Positions 34,893-43,168 of a DNA stretch of 43,389 bases are shown piece after piece. The notes below the pieces were generated by a model, which saw only the letters and a list, made by a program, of their open reading frames with translations, did not search any database and was not told the origin of the DNA. The position numbers and the translations under genes are program-made. The DNA is taken from NCBI GenBank assembly GCA_003219415.1, contig QHOS01000035.1, positions 1 through 43,389 of the forward strand, read 5' to 3'. How positions within the stretch are numbered: the stretch's first letter is position 1; the number at the start of each line of letters is the position of its first letter. The DNA comes from Verrucomicrobiota bacterium. Lineage in GTDB: Bacteria; Verrucomicrobiota; Verrucomicrobiia; Chthoniobacterales; UBA10450.

Positions 34893-35246
34893 ATGAAAAA
34901 GAAGGACGCCTCCCCACCTGCTCCGAAGCCGTATCGAGACCGGCCCGATGTGCTGCCACTCAAGGGCGAAATCGATCTGCACGTTTCTCCCGTCGTCACG
35001 GCATCGCTCACCGCAATGATCGAAAAAAAACCGCAACGCATGGTGATCGATCTTTCGGATGTGACCTACATCGATAGCGCGGGCCTGGCGGCTCTTATTC
35101 AGGCCATGCAAAAAGTGGAAGCGTACGGTGGAAAATTTTCGCTCGCTGGCTTGCAGGAGACTGTGCGCTCAATTTTCGAAATCTCGCGGCTCGATCAGGT
35201 GTTCCAGATCTTCCCGGACACGGATACCGCGCTGGCCGCCACATGA
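34893..35246 (+). CDS. STAS domain anti-anti-sigma factor-like protein
   Basis: This 117-aa protein matches the SpoIIAA/RsbV type: VLPLKGEIDLHVSPVVTASL, then MVIDLSDVTYIDSAGLAALI with the phosphorylatable serine in DSAGL. Such proteins bind anti-sigma factor kinases when unphosphorylated. The ATG at 34893 is preceded closely by GAAGGG; a TTG at 34875 is also in frame. No anti-sigma kinase or sigma factor is encoded in the window, so the partner must be elsewhere. Confidence 0.88.
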   Translation: MKKKDASPPAPKPYRDRPDVLPLKGEIDLHVSPVVTASLTAMIEKKPQRMVIDLSDVTYIDSAGLAALIQAMQKVEAYGGKFSLAGLQETVRSIFEISRLDQVFQIFPDTDTALAAT

Positions 35247-35303
35247 AACGGCCTCAAGCGTAGAACCAAGGCGGAAAGATCGCGCCTCTCCGGCTGCTAT
35301 ACG

Positions 35304-35888
35304 ATGGGAGTCCACGCATATTCGTCGGGGCTCGGGGTCATTCGTGTCTGTTGGATAATCTTCATCGTAGTCTGGTTGGTGGGAGCCATTTCGACCAAGC
35401 GCACGATCTATCGCGAGAGCAGCGCGGAGCGAGCCCGCTATTGGCTAGTGCTGCTAATCGGCTATTTTCTGGTGATCAAATCGAGCGTTTTGCCGGCCCC
35501 GTTCAATTGGATCGTCATTCCGCACACCACATTAAGCGCCTGGGTTGGTGTCTTTCTGTGCGTTAGCGGGCTCGTATTTGCCATTTGGGCAAGAGTGATA
35601 CTCGGAAGAAACTGGAGCGGCGTGATCACGTTGAAAGAAGGACACGAACTCATTGAGCGCGGGCCTTACCGCGTCGTGCGTCATCCTATTTACACAGGAA
35701 TCCTTGCCATGTTTGCCGGCACCGCCATCGCCGTGGGATATTTAGGCGGATGCTTAGGCTTGTTGCTCGTGTTCGTAAGTTTCTGGCTGAAACTCAAACG
35801 CGAAGAAGATTTGATGCTCAAACATTTTCCGGAAAAATACGCCGTTTATCAGCGCAGAGTGAAACGCATCATTCCGTTTCTTGTTTAG
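35304..35888 (+). CDS. Isoprenylcysteine methyltransferase-type membrane protein
   Basis: This 194-aa membrane protein of the ICMT/PEMT-like group shows helices at about 10-30, 48-65, 75-97 and 130-160. The diagnostic RGPYRVVRHPIYTGIL motif is present, with the C-terminal KREEDLMLKHFPEKYAVYQR. In bacteria these enzymes methylate various acceptors, and the substrate here is unknown. The gene's 3' end overlaps the convergent GT4 gene by 20 bp. Confidence 0.87.
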   Translation: MGVHAYSSGLGVIRVCWIIFIVVWLVGAISTKRTIYRESSAERARYWLVLLIGYFLVIKSSVLPAPFNWIVIPHTTLSAWVGVFLCVSGLVFAIWARVILGRNWSGVITLKEGHELIERGPYRVVRHPIYTGILAMFAGTAIAVGYLGGCLGLLLVFVSFWLKLKREEDLMLKHFPEKYAVYQRRVKRIIPFLV

Positions 35889-37002
35889 CCACGCTGCATA
35901 GGATCGCGAGCGTCTCGTTGATGTTTTGTGAGATATCGAATTGCGCCGCGAGCCGGCTGTTTGTCGATCTCACTGCCGCGCGCCGCGAAGGATCGGACCA
36001 AAGTCGAATCGCATCGCGCAAAGCGAGAAGATCCCGTGCGTGATCGACAATTGATCCGTGGACACCATCCTCGATGATTTCGCTAAAACCGTTGGAACGC
36101 GTGGTGATCACGGGCAAACCACAGGCAAGCGCTTCCAGACAGGCATTGGAAAATGGATCGTAAATCGTAGGCAAAATAAAAATGTCCGAGGCGGCGTAAA
36201 TACGCAGCATATCCGCAACTTCACCGAGAAATTGCACCGGGTCTTCGCGCCAAAAACGCAGGCGCTTCGTCTTGTGAAGCCTTGCATTTCCGCGACCGGC
36301 AACGAGCAGCCGGATCTTGCGATCCTTGCAAAGGGCCGCCGCCTCGATAGCAAAAAGCAGCCCCTTGCGTTCCCATCCAGAGCCAGCAAATAACAGTGCG
36401 ATTTGGTCTGACTTCAAATTCAATTGCTCGCGCGACTTTTCGCGAAGCTCCGGGCCGAATCGGAATTTCTCAAGCGGGACACCGTTGCGAACAATGTCGA
36501 TCTTGTCTGCTGAATAACCATAAAGATTGACGATTTCATCCTTGACCATTTGCGAGCCGGCAATCACGCGCTTGGTGTTGCCACCGGAAAAAAGCGATTG
36601 CTCCAGCCGTAACAGATCCTGATGCTTGGAATTGAGACTCCGGACAAATCGTTTCAGAGGCAGTTCGAACTTTCTTCTCCGCTCAAGCCAGGCGCGATGG
36701 ACTCCGTCGCCAGCCCGATAAACGTCGCAGCTCCAGACGCGCTCAAGACTGAACAGGATATCGACCCGAAGTTGGGCACGCATTTGTTCCAGCTCGCTGG
36801 CAAATTCGATCGGCGATTTAGAACGCAAGTGCGTGATCGATCCAAACGGCCATTCATTATCCGGCCAGTCATGAGTAGCTACAAGCTGCAGGTCATGTCC
36901 GGCTTCCATCACGCCACGCGCGAGGCGTTTCAAGTACGCCTCCGCGCCGCCAGTCGGCGAATAACCGCGCCGGACAAAAACGATGCTCAGATTCTTCGGC
37001 AT
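35869..37002 (-). CDS. Glycosyltransferase family 4, WaaG-like
   Basis: This 377-aa GT-B glycosyltransferase starts with MPKNLSIVFVRRGYSPTGGA, an acceptor-side glycine-rich loop. It carries the WaaG-like block YRAGDGVHRAWLERRRK. The donor-binding domain has FAGSGWERKGLLFAIEAA and the EX7E stretch DPFSNACLEALACGLPVITT. WaaG adds the first glucose to inner-core heptose of LPS; a role in LPS core assembly is supported by the GT9 and MsbA-like genes nearby, but the sugar is inferred. It is divergent from the next GT4 gene. Confidence 0.87.
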   Translation of the reverse strand: MPKNLSIVFVRRGYSPTGGAEAYLKRLARGVMEAGHDLQLVATHDWPDNEWPFGSITHLRSKSPIEFASELEQMRAQLRVDILFSLERVWSCDVYRAGDGVHRAWLERRRKFELPLKRFVRSLNSKHQDLLRLEQSLFSGGNTKRVIAGSQMVKDEIVNLYGYSADKIDIVRNGVPLEKFRFGPELREKSREQLNLKSDQIALLFAGSGWERKGLLFAIEAAALCKDRKIRLLVAGRGNARLHKTKRLRFWREDPVQFLGEVADMLRIYAASDIFILPTIYDPFSNACLEALACGLPVITTRSNGFSEIIEDGVHGSIVDHARDLLALRDAIRLWSDPSRRAAVRSTNSRLAAQFDISQNINETLAILCSVAKQETE

Positions 37003-37038
37003 GCTGCGTAGGGTTATATCAACAGAGCCAAAACCGTG

Positions 37039-37137
37039 GCACCTCTCTTCGTCATTCGTGCTTTGTCATTCATTCAGCATTCGTCATTCGTGCTTCGTCA
37101 TTTAGCCAACGATTTTATTGGTCAAAACGAGAGGTGT
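37039..37137. repeat. Direct and inverted repeats between two divergent glycosyltransferase genes
   Basis: Two 23-bp direct copies beginning TTCGTCATTCGTGCTT lie at 37049-37071 and 37080-37102. They are flanked by CACCTCTC (37040-37047) and GAGAGGTG (37129-37136), an 8-bp inverted repeat. The TTCGTCATT core is shared with the element at 30347-30458. The divergent promoters should lie around it. Confidence 0.6.
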
Positions 37138-37193
37138 CTCGACATAACACGCCTCTTTACACGCCTCACGTTCGCCAGAATAGTTGTAAGCCG

Positions 37194-38417
37194 ATGCTGG
37201 GTGAAACCCTAAACGCTCCTCAGTCATTACGTTCCGCTTCACCTGCAGTTCGTACTTTGCCGAGGCATTTGCTTTATTCGATTTTTGCCCGCATCGGCGG
37301 TTCCGGCCTGGATACGGATGCATTTGAGACCCTGCGTGCATCTTATCGCGGGGGATTTCTTGGCAAAGCGATCGCTTATGATAACAGGCAGAAGGAAATT
37401 CCTGCTTCGTTGATCCATTCTTTGCGCTGGCATCCGGTGCGACTTATCTCATTTTTCGATCGGCCCTACTACTACGGCGCGAAGAAAAAGTACCTTGATT
37501 GGATCGCATCCCGGCACCTCGACACCGGCCGCTACGATCTGTTTCATAGCTGGTCGGGCGACTGTTTGCGGTCGCTACAAGTAGCAAAACAACGCCGCAT
37601 CCCTTCCATCGTCGAGATTCCGACCTGGCATCGCGATGGTGGCAAAAAGAAAGTGGATTGGCCAAAGAATACCGAATCGGCGAGCAAGACTCCCGGGGTC
37701 CCGTCATGGAAAGCCAGGCTGTTGCTCCAGCGAAAGCGTTTCATAGAAGAATACCAACTGGCTGACCTCCTGCTTGTCTTATCAGAGAGGGCGGCTAACA
37801 CCTTTCGCGTACGTGGTTTTCCGGAGGAAAAACTTTTTTACCTGCCCCGCGGGGTGGACGTGGAACGATTCAAGCCAGGAAATCGGCCGGCCAAATTTCG
37901 CGCCGTCTTCTCGGGTGCTTTGATCAAACGCAAAGGCATCCAACATGTGCTCGAGGCATGGCATCGCCTCAACCTGCCTGATGCGGAGCTATGGTTGGTT
38001 GGACATGTGCATGACGAAGCGAAGCCCTTTCTTAAACAATTCTGGCGCGATAACATCCGGGTAATGGGATTTGCGCGCGACCCTGAGAATTATCTTAGCC
38101 AGGGCACGGTACATATTTTTCCCTCGCAATGGGAAGGCAGCGCCAAAGTGACATATGAAGCCGCGGCATGTGCGCTGCCCCAAATCACCACGCGCGAAGC
38201 AGGCGATGTGGTGCGCGATGGCGTGGAAGGAATTATCGTGAAGCCCGGTGACGTCGACGCGATCGCAGCGGCACTCCAGCATCTGCATCGACATCCCGAA
38301 ATTGTTCAGCAAATGGGCAGCGCCGCGAGACGTCGCGTGGTTGAAAATTTCACGTGGGACCATTTTCGGACGCGATTACTCGACGCATACGAAACCGCCA
38401 TACGAATGGCGCGATGA
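37194..38417 (+). CDS. Glycosyltransferase family 4
   Basis: This GT-B enzyme (407 aa from the ATG at 37194) has SGALIKRKGIQHVLEAWHRL in the donor domain and FPSQWEGSAKVTYEAAACAL as the nucleotide-sugar binding EX7E region. The N-terminal half is unusually rich in tyrosine and arginine (PYYYGAKKKY). A GTG at 37134 keeps the frame open but overlaps the repeat region. The 51-bp gap to the next gene holds a palindromic repeat. It probably acts in LPS or another surface glycan; the acceptor is unknown. Confidence 0.85.
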   Translation: MLGETLNAPQSLRSASPAVRTLPRHLLYSIFARIGGSGLDTDAFETLRASYRGGFLGKAIAYDNRQKEIPASLIHSLRWHPVRLISFFDRPYYYGAKKKYLDWIASRHLDTGRYDLFHSWSGDCLRSLQVAKQRRIPSIVEIPTWHRDGGKKKVDWPKNTESASKTPGVPSWKARLLLQRKRFIEEYQLADLLLVLSERAANTFRVRGFPEEKLFYLPRGVDVERFKPGNRPAKFRAVFSGALIKRKGIQHVLEAWHRLNLPDAELWLVGHVHDEAKPFLKQFWRDNIRVMGFARDPENYLSQGTVHIFPSQWEGSAKVTYEAAACALPQITTREAGDVVRDGVEGIIVKPGDVDAIAAALQHLHRHPEIVQQMGSAARRRVVENFTWDHFRTRLLDAYETAIRMAR

Positions 38418-38430
38418 TCGTGGTGTGACC

Positions 38431-38469
38431 GGTGGCCTGCCTGTCGCGCCTTAGTAGAACGAAGGCGGA
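38431..38469. repeat. Palindromic repeat ending in the start region of the GT9 gene
   Basis: The sequence runs from GGTGGCCTGCCTGTCGCGCC to AACGAAGGCGGA. Its end CGAAGGCGGA is the reverse complement of the TCCGCCTTCG that begins the sucB repeats, so it looks like a relative. The final AAGGCGG lies where an SD is expected for the ATG at 38469. Confidence 0.6.
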
Positions 38470-39485
38470 TGAAAATTCTTCTCCTGCAACTTAAGCGAAT
38501 CGGCGATCTGATCCTGACAACTCCCGCGATCGCGGCTTTGCGCGAACATTTTCCGCAAGCGGAACTGACGATTGTGGTTTCCAGCGAATGCGCTGATCTG
38601 CTCCCAGCCATTGCAGGTGTCGATCGCATCTTGATGGCGCGACGTAATCTGAGTGATCTCGCCGCCTTTCTCGCCGTCGCAGGCAATAAGTTTGATTATT
38701 GCATCGATTTCACACGAAACGACCGCTCCGCATTTCTGGTGTTCTTATCCGGAGCCGGGAAACGCATCGTGTCATACCGGGTGCGCGATCAGTCGAAAAG
38801 CCGCGCCCGGCTTTACACTGATTTTGTCAATGTCCGCATGCGCGACCTGCATACCGTCGATTACAATCTGTCCTTGCTTAAACCGCTCGGCATCGGGAGT
38901 GTTTCCTCCTCGCTGCATTTGCAGTTGCCCCAATCGGCGCATGAGAAAGCCGACGCGCTCCGACGCAATTCGAACGTCAGAAAGTCCTACATTGTTTTGC
39001 ATCCCGGTTCGGCGCGCCAGGAAAAGCTTTGGGAAGCCGGACGATGGGCGCGAATAATCGAACGGTTCGGTCGAGACAATGACCTGGATCTCATTCTGAC
39101 AAGTGGGCCATCGAAGCACGAGCAGGCGCACATTGCCTCGATCAAGAACGAGACCAAAATCATCGATCTTTCCGGGAAAACAGATTTGCTTACTCTTGCG
39201 GCCTTAATTGGCGAGGCACGGCTCCTGGTTACGGTCGATTCAGCGCCGGTGCATCTTGCAGCCAGCACACATACACCACAGGTGATCCTGTTCGGGCCCA
39301 CGAACCCGTTTCATTGGCGACCGAGGGAAAGTCCTGCGCTCATTCTGCAGGGGAAAACACCCCAACCGGTCACTGAGTTTTTCCCGGTCCAGCCGCGCCT
39401 TCCAATGAGTCAAATCTCGACGGAAGCCGTGATTAGTGCTATGGATTTCCTGCTGTCGCAGCATGCGACGGCCCGAACGTCATGA
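38469..39485 (+). CDS. Glycosyltransferase family 9, heptosyltransferase-like
   Basis: This 338-aa enzyme begins MKILLLQLKRIGDLILTTPA, the heptosyltransferase N-terminus, and contains YIVLHPGSARQEKLWEAGRW and the donor-site LVTVDSAPVHLAASTHTPQV followed by ILFGPTNPFHWRP. GT9 enzymes add heptoses to the inner core of LPS. It overlaps the ABC transporter gene by 4 bp (ATGA), so the two are translationally coupled. An SD-like AAGGCGG is provided by the repeat in front. Confidence 0.9.
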   Translation: MKILLLQLKRIGDLILTTPAIAALREHFPQAELTIVVSSECADLLPAIAGVDRILMARRNLSDLAAFLAVAGNKFDYCIDFTRNDRSAFLVFLSGAGKRIVSYRVRDQSKSRARLYTDFVNVRMRDLHTVDYNLSLLKPLGIGSVSSSLHLQLPQSAHEKADALRRNSNVRKSYIVLHPGSARQEKLWEAGRWARIIERFGRDNDLDLILTSGPSKHEQAHIASIKNETKIIDLSGKTDLLTLAALIGEARLLVTVDSAPVHLAASTHTPQVILFGPTNPFHWRPRESPALILQGKTPQPVTEFFPVQPRLPMSQISTEAVISAMDFLLSQHATARTS

Positions 39486-41359
39486 GCGGCGCAAAAGCGG
39501 CTAAGAAAAAACTGTCATTCTGGGAAACGTTACGTGCAGCCTCCGGCTCTTACGGACGGCTGTACGGTTACGTCAAACCGTACAAGGCCCGCTTTATCAC
39601 GGGGCTGGTACTGGGTCTTGCCTACGGCGGCGTCAATTCGCTTTTTCCGTTAGCGATTGCCCGGGTGACAAGCACGATTTTCCATGGTGCCGCTCCCAAT
39701 CCGATGGCAGTGCGGCATAATCTTGGAGCTCTCGATACCGGCCCGAAGATCAATTCGATTTTGCTTATTTGTCTCGCCATCCCGGCGATCATGACGCTCC
39801 GTAGCCTTTGTTCCTACGGAAGCACCTATTGCATGCAGTGGGTGAGCAACAAGGTCGTGACCGATATCCGGAGCCAGCTCTTCAACAAGATGGTTCGCAA
39901 CTCGATGGATTTCTTTAACAAGGCGCGTTCTGGGTTTTTGATGTCGCTTATCACGAACAATACCCGCGTTATGCAGATGGCTTTGACCACCATCGGTAGC
40001 GACGTTTTCAAGCAGCCAATCACGATTGTTGGCGCAATCAGCGTTCTGCTAGTGATGGATTGGAAATTTACTCTGGTCACACTCGTTCTTTTTCCGATGT
40101 GTTTGCTGCCCCTTCGCATTTATGGCCGGCGCGCGCGTAAGGCGGTGCAGAACGAACAGGCTGGCATGGCCGAGATGGTCGTGACGATGCAGGAAACATT
40201 CGCTGGCATTCGTGTGATCAAGTCATTCGCGCGTGAAGCGCATCAGGAAAAAGAATTCAAGCGCAGCAACCAGATGCAGTTTTCGCAGATGATGCGCATC
40301 ATCCGGTCATTGGAGGCTGTGGGGCCGCTGGTCGAAACTATGGCCGCAATCGGAGTGGGAATCGCGTTGCTCTACGTTTATGCGGCAAACCTGAGCGTCG
40401 GCAGATTTTTCGGATTGATCTCGGGAATTTTCATTCTCTATGACCCAATCAAAACGCTCAGCAGGATCCATCTCGTCATGCAGCGCTCAATCGCCGCTAC
40501 CGGCAGTATTTTTTCGATCCTTGATTCACAGCCAACGATCCGGGACGCGCCAAATGCTTTTGCGCTTGGTTCGTCACAGGGGCGGATTGACTTTGAAGAC
40601 GTGACATTCCGTTATGCCAACACGGTCACTAATGCGATCAGCGATCTGACTCTGCATATCGAGCCCGGCAAGACCCATGCCCTGGTCGGCGCCAGCGGCG
40701 CGGGCAAAAGCACGATTCTCTCGCTCATCCTGCGTCTATACGATCCGACTTCCGGCGCTGTAAAAATCGACGGTCGCAATCTGTGCTCGGTCACACAGAA
40801 ATCATTGCGCGAACAGATCGGACTCGTTACTCAGGAGACGTTCCTGTTTCACGACACGATTTTCAACAATATCCAATTTGGCAGGCTGGATGCGACGCCG
40901 GAAGACGTTCGCGAAGCAGCGCGAGCCGCCTATGCACACGACTTTATTATGGCCCAGCCGAAGGGCTACCAAACTGTCATTGGCGATAAAGGCTGTCTTC
41001 TCTCTGGCGGACAGCAACAGCGCCTTGCCATCGCGCGTGCCGTTCTGAAAAACGCACCAATTCTTTTGCTGGATGAAGCCACCTCATCACTCGATTCCGA
41101 ATCCGAGCAACAAATTCAAAAAGCCCTGGCCGAGCTGGCGGCTGGCCGTACGGTAATCGCCATCGCTCATCGGCTATCGACTGTTTTGTCCGCCGACAAA
41201 ATCATTGTAATGGACGGCGGCCGCATCAAGGAGATTGGAACGCACGCCGAGCTTCTCGGAAAATCCGGATACTATCGGCGGTTGTACGATCACCAATTCA
41301 ATCGTTTTCCAGAGGAACCAGCCACTGAGTCAACCTTTGTTGTTGAAGAGTTGGTCTAG
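39482..41359 (+). CDS. MsbA-type ABC transporter (fused membrane and ATPase domains)
   Basis: This 625-aa half-transporter has a six-helix membrane domain (residues about 38-330) with the coupling region MVVTMQETFAGIRVIKSFAR. The nucleotide-binding domain has Walker A in VGASGAGKST (403-411), the Q-loop in GLVTQETFLF, signature LSGGQQQRLAIARA (507-520), Walker B in ILLLDEATSSLDSE (D531, E532) and the switch H in IAHRLSTV. It is a member of the lipid/peptide exporter group that includes MsbA, which flips lipid A-core. Coupling to a heptosyltransferase-like gene supports that role. Confidence 0.9.
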   Translation: MSGAKAAKKKLSFWETLRAASGSYGRLYGYVKPYKARFITGLVLGLAYGGVNSLFPLAIARVTSTIFHGAAPNPMAVRHNLGALDTGPKINSILLICLAIPAIMTLRSLCSYGSTYCMQWVSNKVVTDIRSQLFNKMVRNSMDFFNKARSGFLMSLITNNTRVMQMALTTIGSDVFKQPITIVGAISVLLVMDWKFTLVTLVLFPMCLLPLRIYGRRARKAVQNEQAGMAEMVVTMQETFAGIRVIKSFAREAHQEKEFKRSNQMQFSQMMRIIRSLEAVGPLVETMAAIGVGIALLYVYAANLSVGRFFGLISGIFILYDPIKTLSRIHLVMQRSIAATGSIFSILDSQPTIRDAPNAFALGSSQGRIDFEDVTFRYANTVTNAISDLTLHIEPGKTHALVGASGAGKSTILSLILRLYDPTSGAVKIDGRNLCSVTQKSLREQIGLVTQETFLFHDTIFNNIQFGRLDATPEDVREAARAAYAHDFIMAQPKGYQTVIGDKGCLLSGGQQQRLAIARAVLKNAPILLLDEATSSLDSESEQQIQKALAELAAGRTVIAIAHRLSTVLSADKIIVMDGGRIKEIGTHAELLGKSGYYRRLYDHQFNRFPEEPATESTFVVEELV

Positions 41360-41366
41360 CGAAGAC

Positions 41367-41461
41367 AGTTAAAGAGTTACAATGTTAAAAAGGGGCACGG
41401 GAATAGCGTGTTGTGACATCGCGGCAACTCAACTTTTCAACCATTTAACTTTTTTAACTTC
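41367..41461. repeat. AT-rich inverted repeat with GTTAAA/TTTAAC motifs, left of the PHP fragment
   Basis: The segment begins GTTAAAGAGTTACAATGTTA and ends ATTTAACTTTTTTAACTT, with a GC-richer centre. It resembles the reverse complement of the sequence at 42012. It occupies most of the gap before the truncated PHP gene. Confidence 0.6.
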
Positions 41462-41480
41462 TTACTCTGCTTTTTGAGCT

Positions 41481-41858
41481 ATGGCGTTTAACATCGACCT
41501 GCATACACATTCCTTTTTTTCCGGGGACGGTATCTCCAGTCCAGAAGATTTGATTGCAGCTGCACGCGCTAAAGGTTTGCATGGCCTTGCCATTACCGAT
41601 CACAACACATGCGATGCGGTCAATTACCTTCTGCAAAAGGGCTTGATGCGACTGGATGGATTGCCGGTCGATGATTTTCTCGTTCTCCCAGGAGTGGAAG
41701 TGACGACCGCCGACGGCCATCTTCTCTGCATCGGTGCGGAGCTTCCTTACCTCAAGGGAAAACCGGCACGCGAAGTCTGCGACATAATCCACCAGCGCGG
41801 CGGGCTCGCGATTCCTCCGCATCCGTATGATTTGTTTCGCGCAGGGATCCGTTTTTAA
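41481..41858 (+). pseudogene. Truncated PHP-domain phosphoesterase
   Basis: The first 125 codons are intact PHP: DLHTHSFFSGDGISSPEDLI, then AITDHNTCDAV, VLPGVEVTTADGHLLCIGAE and IPPHPYDLFRAGIR. A TAA then stops the frame. Full-length members continue for roughly 100 more residues with further metal ligands and a substrate-closing region, none of which is visible downstream. In another frame, a stretch from 41870 to 41995 (about 41 codons, ending in a basic WLRLRRRKKIPEL tail) looks protein-like but is not PHP, as if a deletion had joined two genes. Repeats flank both sides. Confidence 0.65.
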
Positions 41859-42011
41859 AGAGCAATGAATTGACTCAAAAATATCAGACCCCGCGCGACA
41901 GTCTTCGCAAAACCTGGAACAACTGGCTGCGACTGCGGCGCCGAAAAAAGATCCCCGAGCTAGCTGCGAAAGACAGGAGCCATAACGGCCACTGATCCGA
42001 AGCGCAGTTAG

Positions 42012-42127
42012 AAGGTTAAAAAAGTTACAAAGTTAAATGGAATGATCTTGTTACGATGTGTCGTCTTAACGTTTCGATGCTTCAACGCTTTAACGCTTTA
42101 ACGCTTTAACGATTTAACGATTTAACG
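42012..42127. repeat. AT-rich repeat with tandem CTTTAACG octamers
   Basis: GGTTAAAAAAGTTACAAAGT at the left resembles the inverted repeat at 41367-41461. The right part (42087-42127) contains CGCTTTAACGCTTTAACGCT followed by CGATTTAACG repeats, i.e. five near-identical octamers. It ends right before the DUF1330 gene, whose SD GAGG lies just beyond it. Confidence 0.75.
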
Positions 42128-42138
42128 AGGCGATGGTC

Positions 42139-42435
42139 ATGCCTGCTTACATCATTGTTGAAATCGACATCGTCGACCCTATTGACTACGAAGAATACAA
42201 GAAGCTCGCCGGTGCGACCGTGGAGAAATACGGCGGGAAATACATCGTTCGCGGCGGCAAAACCGAAGTGTTGGAAGGCGACTGGAAACCGAAGCGTATT
42301 GTGGTCTTAGAATTCGAATCAGCTGACCGCGCCAAGGAATGGCTCAATTGCGAGGAATATCGCGAACCACGCAAGATGCGCCACCGCACAGCGAAGACAA
42401 ACATGGTCCTGGTCGAAGGGCACACCGAGGGATAA
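42139..42435 (+). CDS. DUF1330 family protein
   Basis: This 98-aa protein starts MPAYIIVEIDIVDPIDYEEY and contains YGGKYIVRGGKTEVLEGDW, then IVVLEFESADRAKEWLNCEE, the DUF1330 dimeric alpha+beta pattern. The ATG at 42139 is 8 bases after GAGG; an ATG at 42133 adds two residues. The family has no established function. It stands alone between repeat elements. Confidence 0.9.
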   Translation: MPAYIIVEIDIVDPIDYEEYKKLAGATVEKYGGKYIVRGGKTEVLEGDWKPKRIVVLEFESADRAKEWLNCEEYREPRKMRHRTAKTNMVLVEGHTEG

Positions 42436-42452
42436 CCAACAAGTTTCATATT

Positions 42453-42572
42453 GTCGCCTCTCCCCTAGGCAAAGGGGAGAGGATGAAGGTGAGGGGTCTG
42501 AACTGCACCTCCCAGTTAGCGAACTTTTTCGAGACCCTCACCCTCCCCTCTCCCTGGCCAGGGAGAAGCGAC
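42453..42572. repeat. Palindromic element with GTCGCCTCTCCC ends
   Basis: The ends GTCGCCTCTCCC and GGGAGAAGCGAC are inverted repeats matching at 11 of 12 positions. Inside, GGTGAGGG and CCCTCACC, and the CCCCTAGGCAAAGGGG hairpin at the left plus TCCCTGGCCAGGGA at the right, give further symmetry. It is a repeat of the intergenic REP/MITE kind rather than a simple terminator, though either arm could end transcription of the DUF1330 gene. Confidence 0.75.
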
Positions 42573-42688
42573 TCGTATCGTGTAGGACACTCAACCGGCC
42601 TAACATCCGAACCGACAATCTCGCTCTAAGCGTCTACAAAAATTAAGATTGCTTTTGCCCACGGCCTCTTGCGAATCTGGCCTCTCGT

Positions 42689-42868
42689 ATGCGACTGCTC
42701 ATTGAAATAGTAATTGTTGCTGCCTTGATTTATCTTGGGTGGAGCAGGCCCTTCAAAGACTGGGCCGCTCAAGGGAGCGCAATGGCAACCACTAGAATTC
42801 ATGCGCCAGCATGGGAGGATCATTCGGCTACGCCAACGCCACCCGCACCAAGAAGAAACCCACGCTGA
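42689..42868 (+). CDS. Tiny single-helix membrane protein, copy 1
   Basis: This 59-aa frame encodes MRLLIEIVIVAALIYLGWSR, then PFKDWAAQ and a Pro/Thr/Arg-rich tail. Residues 4-18 form one hydrophobic helix. A clear paralogue lies on the opposite strand at 43169-43389: 14 of 24 positions are identical in the shared core (EIVI, ALI, LGW, DW). Matching amino acid patterns in two copies is good evidence that both are translated. No clear SD is visible. Function is unknown. Confidence 0.7.
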   Translation: MRLLIEIVIVAALIYLGWSRPFKDWAAQGSAMATTRIHAPAWEDHSATPTPPAPRRNPR

Positions 42869-43168
42869 TCGGACGCTCATCGCTCCAAGTGGCAATGAAC
42901 ACTCACTGCAACTAAAAGCGAGGAGAGTTAAAGCCTGACCGTAGCCTCGCACAAACGCCTTCTAGCTCAGCACGACGTCAGGAGTAGGTGGGATCGTTGA
43001 TCTCAATCGGACCAGGGAGCTTCCCACACAATCAAGAGAACTAGGCGACTGACCACTGACGGACGAGAGTCGAAACTACTGCTTGGTCGCAATCTTAACC
43101 CTGACGGAAAGCGTCGAGTTGCGAACGTGATGTCTTCGCGTGAAGCCTTTCACGGCACCAGAGCGCTT
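42869..43168. other. Gap between the two tiny membrane-protein genes
   Basis: This 300-bp stretch separates the two convergent small genes. I see no coding frame with a recognisable motif and no obvious terminator hairpin. It could hold both 3' untranslated regions. Confidence 0.5.

Noticed and set aside
42087-42127. Octamer repeats as a possible replication origin
   Set aside because: The units are not DnaA boxes, and no replication gene is nearby.
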